Assembly: GCF_035222485.1 (NCBI RefSeq)
Contig: NC_085920.1
Span: 8,418,001 to 8,482,000 of the forward strand
From: Podospora pseudoanserina
Taxonomy: Eukaryota; Ascomycota; Sordariomycetes; Sordariales; Podosporaceae
DNA: 64,000 nt
Reading direction: 5' to 3'
Notes under the pieces: generated by a model
The model's database searches: none
Told to the model about the DNA's origin: nothing
Seen by the model: the letters and a program-made list of their open reading frames with translations, nothing else
Program-made: the position numbers and the translations under genes
In this document: one piece after another, positions 22,747 through 34,403 of the stretch
How the letters are laid out: every line of letters starts with the position of its first letter
Position numbering within the stretch: position 1 is the first letter of the stretch

Positions 22747-23790
22747 TTAATCAACCTCAGGCATAGCCACGACCCTCTCTTCCGAACCCAGCGACCGGCT
22801 CGGAACCCTCGACCCCGGCGCCCTCGCCTTCCTAAACAGTACCAACCCCGGCCACGTCCCCAAACTAGCGTACAGCTCCCACCCTTCCTCCTCCACGACC
22901 TCCACCAACCTCACCACGGTCTCGTCTTCCGCCCCCTTTGGTCCCAAATACTTCCTCCCCGCAAAGCCCAGCCTCTGATACCCCTTATACTTCCCCTTAA
23001 CCCCCCACTTCCTCTTCCCCAACCCCATCGGAAAAAAACTTTTCGCTATCCGTTTATGCACCCCAGCCGGCAACCCCCCCACAACCAAAACCTCCCCCAA
23101 CTGATGCAGACTCATGCCCAACCATTCATACCTCTCCTGTTCCCTGGTCCCATCAAACCGAAAAACCAAATTCTGGACATCCACGTTTTGCTTCTGGGCC
23201 AAAACCTTCCTCCCCACCGTCGGCGGCTTAAGCGGGTTTTGAACAACGGTTACAAACCCCCAACCGTGGTACCACAGCTCTTTGAAACCCCCACATAAAA
23301 AACCCACCCATTGGCGTGTGAATTCTGCGAATTTCTTCTTGGAGTATAGCGTGGCGCGCATGCCAATTTTGATCACGACCCAGGCGATGGTTTTGGACTC
23401 GAGTTTGATATAGGAGGATTTGCCGTCGATGATAGAGGGGAAGGAGGTGTTGGCTAGGTTAGTGATGACGCTGATGGCGGCGGGGGGGAAGTTGATGAGC
23501 CCGAGGATAATTGTGCGGTTTTGGGCAGAGGAGGAGAGGGTGAGGGAGGCTAGGTTTGGGGGAAGGGCGGAGAGGTTGTCGTCGGAGGTGGGGGAGATGG
23601 CTCGAGAGGATTTTCGAGTTGGTGGGTGGGTTGAGGTGAAAGGGGTAGGGGTAGGGATTGTGGGATGCTGGTTGGAGGAAGAGGAGGCCGTCTTGGTGTC
23701 GTTGTGTGGCAGCATGATTTGGGGTGGGAGCGGCCACTTGTTGTCGAGATTGAGGAGGTGGATTTGATGGTCGAGGTCAAAGAGGTACAT
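22747..23790 (-). CDS. Hypothetical protein, 347 aa
   Basis: An intact single-exon ORF. The N-terminal 110 residues are Pro/Ser/Thr-rich and low in complexity. The rest is compact, with aromatic motifs such as KLESKTIAWVVIKIGMRATL, QWVGFLCGGFKELWYHGWGF and YEWLGMSLHQLGEVLVVGGL. There is no signal peptide, transmembrane helix or known catalytic motif. The Trp/Gly-rich core suggests a folded globular domain. It is convergent with the gene ending at 22561. I do not recognise a family; likely restricted to related fungi. Confidence 0.6.
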   Translation of the reverse strand: MYLFDLDHQIHLLNLDNKWPLPPQIMLPHNDTKTASSSSNQHPTIPTPTPFTSTHPPTRKSSRAISPTSDDNLSALPPNLASLTLSSSAQNRTIILGLINFPPAAISVITNLANTSFPSIIDGKSSYIKLESKTIAWVVIKIGMRATLYSKKKFAEFTRQWVGFLCGGFKELWYHGWGFVTVVQNPLKPPTVGRKVLAQKQNVDVQNLVFRFDGTREQERYEWLGMSLHQLGEVLVVGGLPAGVHKRIAKSFFPMGLGKRKWGVKGKYKGYQRLGFAGRKYLGPKGAEDETVVRLVEVVEEEGWELYASLGTWPGLVLFRKARAPGSRVPSRSLGSEERVVAMPEVD

Positions 23791-25622
23791 GACTGGAGGA
23801 TGTTTGGGAACCGGTGTTGCGGTGCACTGTGGAGCCTAAATGCAGTGACAGTTTGAGCCTGGCAAAGAGCACTCTTGCTGATAACGCTCCTGCCAATGTC
23901 ATTGTTGGACGATACAGAAGGTGCCAGGTCACATGCGATTGTAGTTGCTGTACGAACATCATTGAAATCAGGGTTGAATGACTTGAAAACTGAGAACATT
24001 ATGTCATATGAAGTTGATTAACTTCTATCACCAGTTGACTGTGGTGGCTTCATTGTGGATGTGCAAGCCATTTTCTTTTTCAGGGGTTTGTTTACATTCA
24101 GTCAACATCGTGGCCAGGGGTCAGGTGTCCAGGGCAACGCCTTGAAGTCTTGGCACTAACAGAAGAAAACACAATTGTCCGTCCAGCACCCCGTAGCAAC
24201 ATGCATATCAGCTGTATTAGCTCCCCTCGCTCACATGGCCTTCTCTACGTATCAAATTGCATAAGCCACCCGATGGCACATCAACCTCCTCAAGTTTAGC
24301 CCCCGCTTGGCAACGAGTCTCCCAAGCGTCCAGCGGGCGAAAGTCCGTCCTCCTCCATTCGTCCCTTGGCACAGATGGGTGAGGTGAGTGGGAATGGGTG
24401 GAACAGTTCTGAACGGGAAGCTCCGGAGTGAGCGAGCCCAGAGCCCTACATGTCACATCTTGGCTTTTCTTGCCGTTCCCTTGGCTTTCTTGGAGATTCT
24501 TGAGCCAATCTCTCTTTGGTTCCCTCCTCCCCCCCCGATCGGTCACCGGGATATGGCTCACGGCGAGAGCCACAGACTGGTCTGCCCACAATCCGAACCA
24601 TGAGGCTCTCTGTTTCTCCGAAACACGCGTGGGGTTATGAATTTTCGGATGAACGGAAACCTTTCATGACCACAGACCACCTAACTTGATTGGGATCTCT
24701 TCCTTCGTGTTCACTTGTGACTGCGGGGAGGAGGAGAGAACAGTCTGAGTTTAAGATCAAGTGGTAGGGGTGCCAGGCGAGGTGTTACGTAACGTCGTGT
24801 CTTTGAGTGGTCTAGGCTGTCGTGTGATCACCTGCCTGTTCTGTGCCCTGTTTGGCGCTTGCGGTTTGCGAGAAGAAATCTTCTGTCTCAGAAATTGAAA
24901 GGCAAGCAAATTGCCAGCATTCTCATCGGCCTTGAGGTCGCTAGAATGATCACTGGGCTCTGTGCATCGAGGCTGCTGCAGGAAAGCTCAGCTTAAGAAA
25001 AGAAGAAGAGAAAAGAGTTATGGGATTTGAGAGCTTTGGGGAGACCCTAGGTATGCTTAAGCACACGCCTAAAACCCACCGAGGTGTGTGGGGTCATCTG
25101 CCTACTGTACCCGAGCTGAACCCCCATCTAGCATGCACTGAGGACCCCATGGTTTTAGATTATCCCACGTTCAGGTTTACCCCGCTCAGCAAGGCTGCCA
25201 CTGGTCAGAATCTCTGCTTCCTATTCTGGTGCTGGAAGAGAGCAAAGTCAGCGATGGATACGAGAGAAAGATCTTCAAAGCTGATTTGAGTAGGTCATAA
25301 CGATATACTACTGGAAGCATGTCTCGAACAGTGTGCATCAAATCATTCTTAGACGGCATTGAAAGATGCTCGACAGGGTCCGAAACGCAGATAGCAGGTC
25401 TTGTGGAATAGAGCCGAAACGAGCTTTAGAAGGCGGACAAATGAGTCTGTGAAAACAGGCTTAAAGTGTTGAAATGGCAGCGAGGGGACTCGCCAACGTC
25501 ACTGCAATTCTTGTTCCATTATTCATTATCCGTCGTGGTATACTGGACTCATGACATTCAAAACCTCATCAAGCCACGATGCGCTTAGCCGCACCGTTGT
25601 GGATCTGATATAAAGATGACCA
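23791..25622. other. Intergenic region (1.8 kb)
   Basis: No supported gene. A plus-strand ORF of 89 codons at 25020 starts with ATG but shows no domain or neighbouring exon. Confidence 0.35.
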
Positions 25623-26761
25623 CTACTCTTTCGCTTGATCTTCTGGTTCCTCCACCGGCGGGGTCTTTTCCTGGCCATGTTCCTCCTTCTGACATCGACA
25701 CTTTTGTGCTGACTTCTGTTCAAGTTCCCGCAGCTTCTTTGTCATGCCGACATTCTCTTCCTTGAGCTTTCTGATAAAACCAATAGCCATCTCGACCACA
25801 TCTAGCTTGCTGCTCGGGACGCCTGGCCGGATAAGCAGCTCATTGGCTGGTAGTAGCATGTCGTCCCGATCACTTTCCGAAGGTAGGAGCTTCTGAATCT
25901 CTCGTATTGCAAGTGTCAACCGATTCCGCCGTGTCTTCTCGGATAGTTTGTGTGCGATGCGCTTCGAATGGACCTTCTCCGCAGTGAACTCCTCGCCTTG
26001 AGGTAAGGCGAAGTTTGTGGCACCATTTCCATGGTTCAAAACCATAGGATCATGACTCGGCTGAGCACAAAAAATATTGGTGCTCGTGAAATCGAACAGA
26101 TCTGGGCTTGATTCGTTGGGTTGTCTGTCGGACATAATAGTTTGAGGAACGACTGGCACGACAGGCAATCTAGTGGGTTTGGTGATACGATGTGCACTTC
26201 GTCGCCTGGCTTTGTGTGTGGCGTTCCATGTTGACAGAGGCGGGCAGAATTCTTCAAGACTGTCGTGCTGACTTTGATTGGAATCGGAATCTTCCTCGGT
26301 GGTTGACCGTCGTGGGGGGGCGTTCCATTGAAAATGCCCGGGGGACTGTTCTGAAGACGCACGAAATAGGTCCCATTCGGCTTGAACAGGGGAAGTTGTC
26401 TGCCGAAAGGAAGGATGTAATATGGGTAACTCGATCGATCCGGTGTGAATAGAAATCTGTAGCCAGGGGTTTAGCATGCCAACAACAATCAGCCAACTTG
26501 AAAACATACTTGCTGACGATGAAGCAACGAGCGTTGTTGGTTCATCCATCCTTGTGGCCACAGAGATGTGCTATTTGACTCGAAATTCTCTATCTTCGAC
26601 AGACCAGCTTCCGCAAAGTCAAGATTGATGGGAGGAAAATGTGCGATATCCTGCTGGCCAGGCCATTCTGAAGGGGAGTCCCTCGGGTCGTCCAAGTGCC
26701 TCTCTGGGAACGAGCTGTCAGGCCCTGAATCAGGGCGATAGACCGCAAGGCTGGGATGCAT
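25623..26761 (-). CDS. bHLH transcription factor (Pho4/NUC-1-like)
   Basis: Exons 26761-26510 and 26456-25623, joined across a 53-nt intron (GTATGT ... CAG), give 361 aa. A basic helix-loop-helix lies at about residues 250-325: basic region KRIAHKLSEKTRRNRL with the conserved H, E and RR residues that read E-box DNA, helix 1 through IREIQKLL, a loop of about 28 residues, and helix 2 SSKLDVVEMAIGFIRKLKEE running into a short leucine-containing coil. The N-terminal half is acidic and Ser/Pro-rich, as in activation domains. Fungal proteins of this shape control phosphate starvation genes (Pho4, NUC-1 PALCAREP-like), but other E-box regulators share the fold. No phosphate gene is adjacent. An exon further upstream is possible. 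Confidence 0.8.
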
Positions 26762-29700
26762 GTTGGAGTAAGACGAGCGACGTCACCAGGGTATTTGCCG
26801 TTAATTCCAGTCGCGTCCGTTAAGTCCAGGTTCCAGTAACTGTGCATGGGCAATGCGAATAATATCGGTGAAGCACAGGCGTGTTCCAGTGGGTTACATG
26901 CCGGGTCATGTATGCAAGAAGAAGGCTGTCGTGCATTCCATGCGCTTGTTGCGTCTGTTGTCTAACTCGCGATTGATGGGCTCGAGCACACCATCTCTGG
27001 GAGGCGGTTTGGGCTGATCATCATCAGAGAGATGCGAAGGGTATAAGTCTAGGCTACTCCAATTCACCGAGGCTCGGTCCGTTGTAGTTCCGGGCTGTAC
27101 AATGAGTGCCCCCATTGCGGTGGCGCTGGCTGGCAATGCAGAATAGACGCTCACAGGGAAGAAAAGAAGCGAGAGTCTGCAAAGATTGACAGCAAGTTGG
27201 GGGAGCCAAGAGCATTCACGTAAAGAGAACGTAAAGGCTTGGGACAGCCGGTTGCAATAGGTGGGCAGCATCGGGGTCCTTGTTCATTCCAACAAGCCGA
27301 AAAGGGTTTGTTCACCTCGCATCGCGTTAGAAGACGTGCTCAGCGCCACGGCAGCCCCTGTTCTTGACTGGATAGTCTTGGACGCTAGCTCATTTCCACC
27401 ACCACCCTCTAAACATGATGACTGCGTTCCACCTTGAAGCGTAAAGCATCATTGCCTTTGGGATCTGCTGCAGTACCGGCAGCTCGCTTTCCACGCCCCA
27501 TCGGCCTAAACCTTGATTTTGGAGACGAGCCATGTCCAGAGTGCCGGGAACGGTCCAGACTCATGAAGTATTGACTTGGCTCGCTTGTTGGACAAAACGC
27601 TTGCTCCAGACCCAGGCCACAGTAGAACCCACTGACAAGCTGATAGAGAACCACTCCACGCCCTTTGGTATCTGGTGATCGTTTCGCTTGGTGATGTCTG
27701 AAAATGTTGAGGGTGATGGTGCTTGGCAGCTCGTCTCCCAGAAACAAAAAGCTCAGGAGTGCCCCCATGTCCTAAGACATCTCATAACGCACCCTTCCCA
27801 CCAACACATCATTGTGACTGACGTCTCCGCGGCCCTTCCACGATGCACACTTCACAGACTGAGCAGCAGAAGGCCGGATGCCACCGTCATCATATTGCCA
27901 CCTGCATCTTCCTTTCCCATCGCGGCTGCCCGTCAGTTCTTTTTTGTTGATCAGTATTTCCGTCATCTTCATCACTCCCACATCCCGTCGTTAGATAACA
28001 AAGTGGAAGAGCTGACCATCGTTCCATTCCAAGGGTTCGCTGATTTTTCTCAGCCTCGGGCGAGAAGCAGCTGGGCGAGAAGCAGCTTGGCGAGAGACGC
28101 CAGGCGTCTGGTCCGTAGCAACATCACCGACCCCTCAAATCCCCAACTTCATACCGTCATCTCACACGCTTCCAATGGCTCTGGACTCAGCCATGTAATC
28201 CTCGATTCTCCAATTCTGCAATCGAACCATTCTGTTGGACCCGGCTCACTGATGCGGTGTGCGTGAGCTCATGAGCTGGTTGAAGGGAACGCTGGCGGCA
28301 TGCTGGTGGACGCCCGGCTGGGTGTTCATTCGTCGTGATGAATTGCGCAAGAGAATCCCTGAAATGTCGTCATTCGTAAAGGTGGGCGGGTCTGGCCTTT
28401 TGTGCTTTTTGGGCGGATGGAGTTCCGTGTGCGTCCCCCACACTGCCTAACGCGATTCAGCCTAGCCCACATGTGAATTTGAGGCAAGGAGAGACGGGGG
28501 TGATTTTCATGAGACCATCGAGAGTCGAGAGAGCATCGATCGTCCTGTGTGACGAGAACAAAAATGCTAGGAAAAATAGACATATGTTGAGACAGTTAGA
28601 TGAAGATGAGAGAAGATGTCTAACCAACTGTAGAAGACACAAGGGGTGGAGAGCAGGCACCTTCCTTTAAGAGCAGTGGGCAGGGTGTCCTGGCCAATCA
28701 TATCAAAGGCCCCACCTATCCCACGCCCCGTCAAACAGCCCCGAACACTGACAGCAACTCCACGCCATCGACGCGAAAGTGAGACCAGCACGCCTTCACC
28801 AGCCAAGACGATAGCAAACACCAGAAAAATCGTGGCGTTCTCCAGCATGCGCTTCACAATCGACCAGAAGCACGGAATCCCCCCTGGTCCCAGTTGATTT
28901 GGTCCAGTGTCACAGACAAGCTTCCTGGGGAAAGTCTTGGTCCCGCCATGGCGTCCGGGACCTCGACGATGCCCAGAGATTTGCGCCATTGTCTGACGTC
29001 TGCCGAGCCACTGTTAACGACATCTGAAGATTTGTTAGTTGTATAGGCAGAGAAGATGTAAATACAAAGGGGGTTCTTGAGGGTCTTCGAAGACTTTGAA
29101 ATACGCAAAGCATTTATTGGTTCTTTTAAGTCTTTCCCATCCTGAGTATGCCGCTGACACGTTCGACCCTAGCGTAGGGCGCCCCTGTGCAGCAATAGAG
29201 CCGAGCGATCAACGGGAAATCGGCAAGGAGGACCTTGGTGACGGCAACGGATGCAAAATCTTGCAAAGAAACCACTTGTTCCCCGGCAAATACACCAACC
29301 ATGACCCGCCAAATGACAGGCTTTGCTATGGCGTGCGAATTGGGGCAGCGGAGCTCTGCCAAAACCCCGGAAATACGGTCACTAATCAAGGAATCCCCGT
29401 AATCGACATGGCAAAAATATCTGTACCGCAAGACCGAGTCTCCATTGCTTAGGAGCCCCTCTAGCGGTCTCGGAGAAGCCAGGGGACATGACTCCACCCA
29501 CTAACATCCGATACACACATCAATGTCATCGATGCCGCTGCGATGGACAGAGCAGGGTCCAGCACCCAGAGATGGGATAGCAACACAAAAAGGGGGACTG
29601 GTCCGTCTCTCATCAATTCCACCACGACGGTCTTTGCCGCCTTTTTGCAGCTTGTACTTCCTATCACAGAAACATAGTGGGATTCCTGCATTGGGGTGTG

Positions 29701-30056
29701 TCATCGTCTCCCGCGCTTCAGGTGGATCAGCAACCACCGAAAAGCGAGCGATCCCACTGCCCTCCACGAAACTGAGCCCTTCTAGTGGGTTTAAACACCT
29801 CAGCCTCTGAGCTCGTGCTCGATTATCGGATCCCAGACCCTGGCTGCACCCCTGTCTACCGACGCCATCTGCTGCACGTTTGCCTACCGTGGGCCCAAGA
29901 GACTACCAGAAGACGCACTCCAGCTCATACCGATTATCGCTCACACGTTTTCCTGATTGAGCGGAGCGGCCGGGGATTCTCAAGATATAAGACTTCCCCA
30001 GCGTCCGTTTCGTTCCGCTGCTTGATTCCAGATCCACAGCCATCCAGATATCAACC
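26762..30056. other. Long gene-poor region (3.3 kb)
   Basis: No confident gene. Open frames seen at 26906-27271 (minus, 121 codons with a hydrophobic start), 27691-28266 (plus, about 191 codons) and 28567-28989 (minus) have no recognisable domains or splice partners. The right end holds the promoter of the sulfate permease. Confidence 0.35.
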
Positions 30057-32616
30057 ATGGCTCACAACACCACCGCCAGTCGTGTGAAACGATTCCTTGG
30101 GATCCGTCCCGAGGATGAGCTGCATGACGCCGACTTTTACGACGATGGACTCTACCTCGAGTCTGAACCATCGGCCAAGGAGGCTCTGGCTCATCTGGTG
30201 CCCACCGCTGACGGAATCAAACACTACTTCAGGGAGCTGTTTCCGTTCTGGGGTTGGATATTTCACTACAATTTGACATGGTTACTCGGAGATCTCATTG
30301 CTGGTAAGCACTGCCTGCCAGTCACTGATTCAGCTGTGTCTGACAAACCTTCCCAGGCATCACTGTCGGGTTTGTTGTTGTCCCTCAGGGTATGGCCTAC
30401 GCTGGTTTGGCCAATCTGCCCCCCGAGTTCGGATTGTACACCAGCTTCGTGGGATTTTTCCTCTACTGGGCCTTTGCCACCTCAAAGGATATCACAATCG
30501 GCGTGAGTTCTTCTGATATCACTTTTGACCTTATGATCAAGCGGCTGACACAAAATTCTAGACCGTTGCAGTGATGTCCACTATTGTTGGAAACATCATA
30601 CTCGACATCCGAGCAACGCAGCCTGAACTCGAGGCTGAGGTCATTGCACGAGCTCTGGCTTTGATTTCAGGCGTGATTCTGCTGTTTATTGGACTTACCA
30701 GACTCGGTTTCATCGTCGAATTCATTCCGCTCACAGCTATCGGCGCCTTCATGACTGGTTCTGCCATTAGTATCGCCGCTGGACAGGTGCCGACAATGAT
30801 GGGAATTTCGACTGTCAAGACTCGCGAGGAGACATACAAAGTCATTATCAACACCCTCAAACACCTGGGCGATACCAAGCTTGATGCTGCAATGGGGTTG
30901 TCGGCCTTGTTCGGTCTTTACTTTATCCGCTGGTTTTGCGGCTTCATGGGCCAACGCAGCCCCACCAGATCCAAGATGTGGTTCTTCATATCCACCCTCC
31001 GCATGGCTTTCATCGTCATCTTGTACATTCTCGTGAGCTGGTTGGTCAACAGAGGCGTGTCGGATGCGAAGAATGCCAAGTTCAAGATTCTCGGCAATGT
31101 CCCAAGTGGTAAGTGGCTACGTTTTGACAATACACCTCAGAGATTTGGCTGACTTGTGTCGTGTCCAGGTTTCCAACATGTTGGTGCTCCTGAAATCAAC
31201 ACTGAGATCTTATCCGCCATCGCACCTCATCTTCCGGTCACCGTTATCGTCCTGCTGATCGAGCACATCGCGATTTCAAAGTCTTTTGGGCGTGTCAACA
31301 ACTACATGATTAACCCTTCGCAGGAGCTGGTGGCTATAGGTTTCAGCAATGTCTTTGGGCCATTCCTCGGAGGCTATCCTGCCACCGGTTCGTTTTCGCG
31401 TACAGCCATCAAGGCAAAGGCTGGCGTCAGAACCCCCCTCGCCGGCATCTTTACGGCCGTCATTGTGCTACTGGCACTCTATGCGCTCACATCGGTTTTC
31501 TTCTACATTCCTTCGGCATCTTTGGCAGCAATCATCATCCACGCTGTCGGTGATCTTATCACACCTCCGCGGGAGGTGTACAAGTACTGGCAGACATCGC
31601 CTCTCGAAGTTGTTATCTTCTTCGCCGGCGTGTTTGTTTCCATCTTCACCTCCATTGAAAATGGTATCTATGTCACAATCGCTGCGTCTGGGGCTGTTTT
31701 GCTTTGGAGGATTGCGAAAAGCCCAGGTAGCTTTCTGGGCCGTGTTCAGCTGCAGCACGCCAGCCGGGACAGTATCCTCAAGAAGGAGAATGTCGACCAC
31801 TCTGCCCTGGATGGCGAGAAGCATTCGGCGTACCTTGATCTCGGCCGCCGTGACCAATCCAACCCGCAGGTCCCCATCACATCACCGTACCCCGGCGTCT
31901 TCGTCTACCGATTCAGCGAAGGTCTGAACTACGTCAACTGCGCACGACACTTGGACAAGATGACGGTGTATATCTACAAGCACACTCGAAGGACGCAGCT
32001 CAACAAGTACGACAAAATCGGCGATCGCCCCTGGAATGATCCAGGCCCGCGTCGCGGTCAGGTTGTGGACACTGAGGAGATTGCTTCCAAGCCCAAGCTC
32101 AAGGCCATCATCCTTGATTTCAGCGCTGTAAACGCCATTGATGTGACTGCCGCCCAGGCTCTTGTCGATCTCAGGACTCAGTTCAACAAGTACACAGATC
32201 CCGAGGCTGTGGAGTGGTATTTTGCGGGTGTGACAAACCGGTGGACCAAGCGGGCGCTTGTCGCAGCTGGGTTTGGAGTTGACAGAGGCCATGGCGTTGA
32301 AAGGGCAGGGGGGGCCCGGGAGGATGTTGTGGCTGTTGCCGGGGTTGATCCGGATGTCACTGTTGGGAGGAAGGAGAAGGAAAGAGGGTCGGGGGATGTG
32401 GACTTGGAGGCTGGTCACGCTGGCTCTGGTGAGAAGCGTGATGAGATTGCACCCGTCTCTTCTGGCGAGTCGAGACCAAGTGGGAAAAGATTGGCGCCGA
32501 TCTATGGTGTCAATAGGCCATATTTCCACATTGATGTTGAGACTGCGGTTGCAAGCGTGGTGAGAAATCTGGAGAGAAGAAGGGACACGGAAGACTCTAG
32601 CTTGGAGGTTTTCTAG
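30057..32616 (+). CDS. SulP-family sulfate permease with STAS domain (CYS14/SutB-like)
   Basis: Four exons (30057-30303, 30357-30502, 30562-31108, 31169-32616) join in frame to 795 aa; introns are 53, 59 and 60 nt. SulP signatures: VVVPQGMAYAGLANLPPEFG in helices 1-2 (the sulfate transporter consensus), a membrane core of roughly 10-14 helices with GFIVEFIPLTAIGAFMTGSA, and the NVFGPFLGGYPATGSFSRTA motif that lines the anion site. The cytosolic STAS domain includes AIILDFSAVNAIDVTAAQAL and is extended by a charged insert. Neurospora CYS14 and Aspergillus SutB have this architecture and take up sulfate at the plasma membrane. In those fungi expression is induced by sulfur limitation through a bZIP factor (CYS3/MetR); I did not find an unambiguous site here. 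Confidence 0.93.
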
Positions 32617-33261
32617 ATGAAGAGCGGGTCTTTGTTGGCTTTTTGATTTTGTTTGGCAAGGCGTTGGTTGGGATATAATGACATGATGGGATATGATGAT
32701 ACCTGAAATTGCGGTAGATAATGGATCTGAACATGGCTTTTGATTACCTATTTATTCGAACGGAATGGTCTCGACGTGATGTGACTTTTACCACACCAAC
32801 ATGAGCATGATGAGCAACTCAAATGGTAGTTGAAACGCTTTGGTTCTTGTTGGAGGCTCGTGCATATGCACCTAGACAACAAAATTCGGTCCCGAACCAT
32901 AGTCGCGGGAATCGCGGCACTACCTTGCTTTTATTGCCATGTACCCAAGATGACAGCCGAAAGATATCGAGATCGACCCGCGCCTCCTCTCTACATCGGG
33001 TTGCGGCTACCACTCCATTCGTGATTACTCAGCCGTGCTGGTATGCGGTTTGGTAGATGTCGTGTCGAATCATGATGGCGGGGTACCGGAATGTTGTCCT
33101 TTGTGTGCAACCCACGAGTCCACCTATCAGGTGTCACGGCATGTCAGCTCTACTTGACCAATTCTCCGTACCATAACCCCCGCAGTTCAACCTCGACCCC
33201 CCATCTCACTTCAGTTTGAATTTCATGTCAGCAGCATCACCAGATTCAGCCAGCTTTCAAG
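32617..33261. other. Intergenic region
   Basis: 3-prime UTR of the permease and promoter of the DUF1772 gene; no gene seen. Confidence 0.35.
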
Positions 33262-33921
33262 ATGCCTTTCGCGCTCCAGCCCATTGCCCAGTGGACGGCC
33301 ATTTTTGGCCCGGCTGTTTATACTGGTCAGCTCATCCCCGTCCTATTTTAATCACACCCACGATGCTAACTTTCTTGAGGAATCACACTAACTCACTCCA
33401 CAACCCTCTCACTCCTCGCCACATCTCCTGTCTTATCTCCTCCAACAGAGGAGAAACTTCTTGCTAAGCAATGGCATCTCATCTACCGCCAGGGCCCGAA
33501 CTGGGTGCCTCCTATCATCAACTCCGCCGCGCTCTCCAATGTCTACCTCTGGTATAATCACTCCCAAACTCGACTTCAGGGAGGGCTCTATCTGCTTTCT
33601 GCTGGGATTCTGTGGGGTGTTCTCGCGGTGACGTTTTACTACTTTGAGACAGGGATCAACGGGGCGTGCAAATGGCGGCTGGCTAGGCTGTTGAAGGATG
33701 GTGAGGGAACGGGGAAGATTGTAATCAAGGGGATGAAGAAGGGGTGGATTATTCCTAGTGTCAACGGGCATACTGCTTCTGAGGGGAGTAAGAAATGGGG
33801 GGAGGAGACGGGTATGAGGGAGTTGGTGATGGGGTGGGTGAGGAGAAATCAGTGGCGGTGGATTGCGGTTGGGGTTGCTGGGGGAATCAGTGGGTGGGCT
33901 AGTTTGGGGAGGTTCAGTTGA
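33262..33921 (+). CDS. DUF1772-type small membrane protein
   Basis: Exons 33262-33325 and 33449-33921, joined over a 123-nt intron (GTCAGC ... CAG), give 178 aa. The N-terminal helix contains AIFGPAVYTG, then EEKLLAKQWHLIYRQGPNWV, then helices around LSAGILWGVLAVTFYYFE and WIAVGVAGGISGWASL. Four membrane segments and the placement of the QW-x-x-Y-x-x-G motif fit DUF1772 proteins, some of which (HypC, anthrone oxygenases) oxidise anthrones in polyketide pathways; most family members have no known role. No polyketide synthase is near, so a secondary-metabolite function is not suggested by context. Confidence 0.7.
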
Positions 33922-34403
33922 GGGGATGGATGGATGGGAGGGTTGATGTTTTCTCTTTGGGATGCAGTGGTAAGCAGTCGTGGTATAATCTTTCTGGGGT
34001 GATTCTGGTATCTTCTATGTAAAAGCCCGATTCTCTTAAGAAACTGTTCTTTAATAATCATCAAACGGAAACGCGTTCGGGCAATTTTGACATCCTCTCA
34101 AAGATATGGATCGAGAAAGTCCTGGAGGTGCACTTACACGTAACTTTCGATCCATGATACATGGAAATTCATTTGAAATACACCGGTCAGAGTGTGCACG
34201 GACCAACCACTACGACTGTCCCGCTTAATTGATCGCGTCGCGGGTCGCGGGTCCACTTTTTTGAGCGCGTCTTGCGCGCTCCCAAGACAACAGCGCAACG
34301 CAGTCTTGACAATTTGGAACTGTGACAACTCATCACCATCTTTTTTACGTGCCATGTACTTTGGACAGCTCAACTGGGATATCAACACTCTTTTAAATCT
34401 ACA
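33922..34403. other. Intergenic region
   Basis: Between the DUF1772 gene and the CTF18 gene; promoter of the latter. An MCB-like ACGCG motif or two occurs but no gene. Confidence 0.3.

Noticed and set aside
27691-28266. Plus-strand ORF of about 191 codons
   Set aside because: Compositionally random (His/Ser/Arg-rich), no motif and no neighbouring exon; too weak to call a gene.
29096-29452. 118-codon plus-strand frame starting KYAKHLLVLLSL
   Set aside because: Looks signal-like but the frame begins with TTG, not ATG, and no upstream exon could be found.
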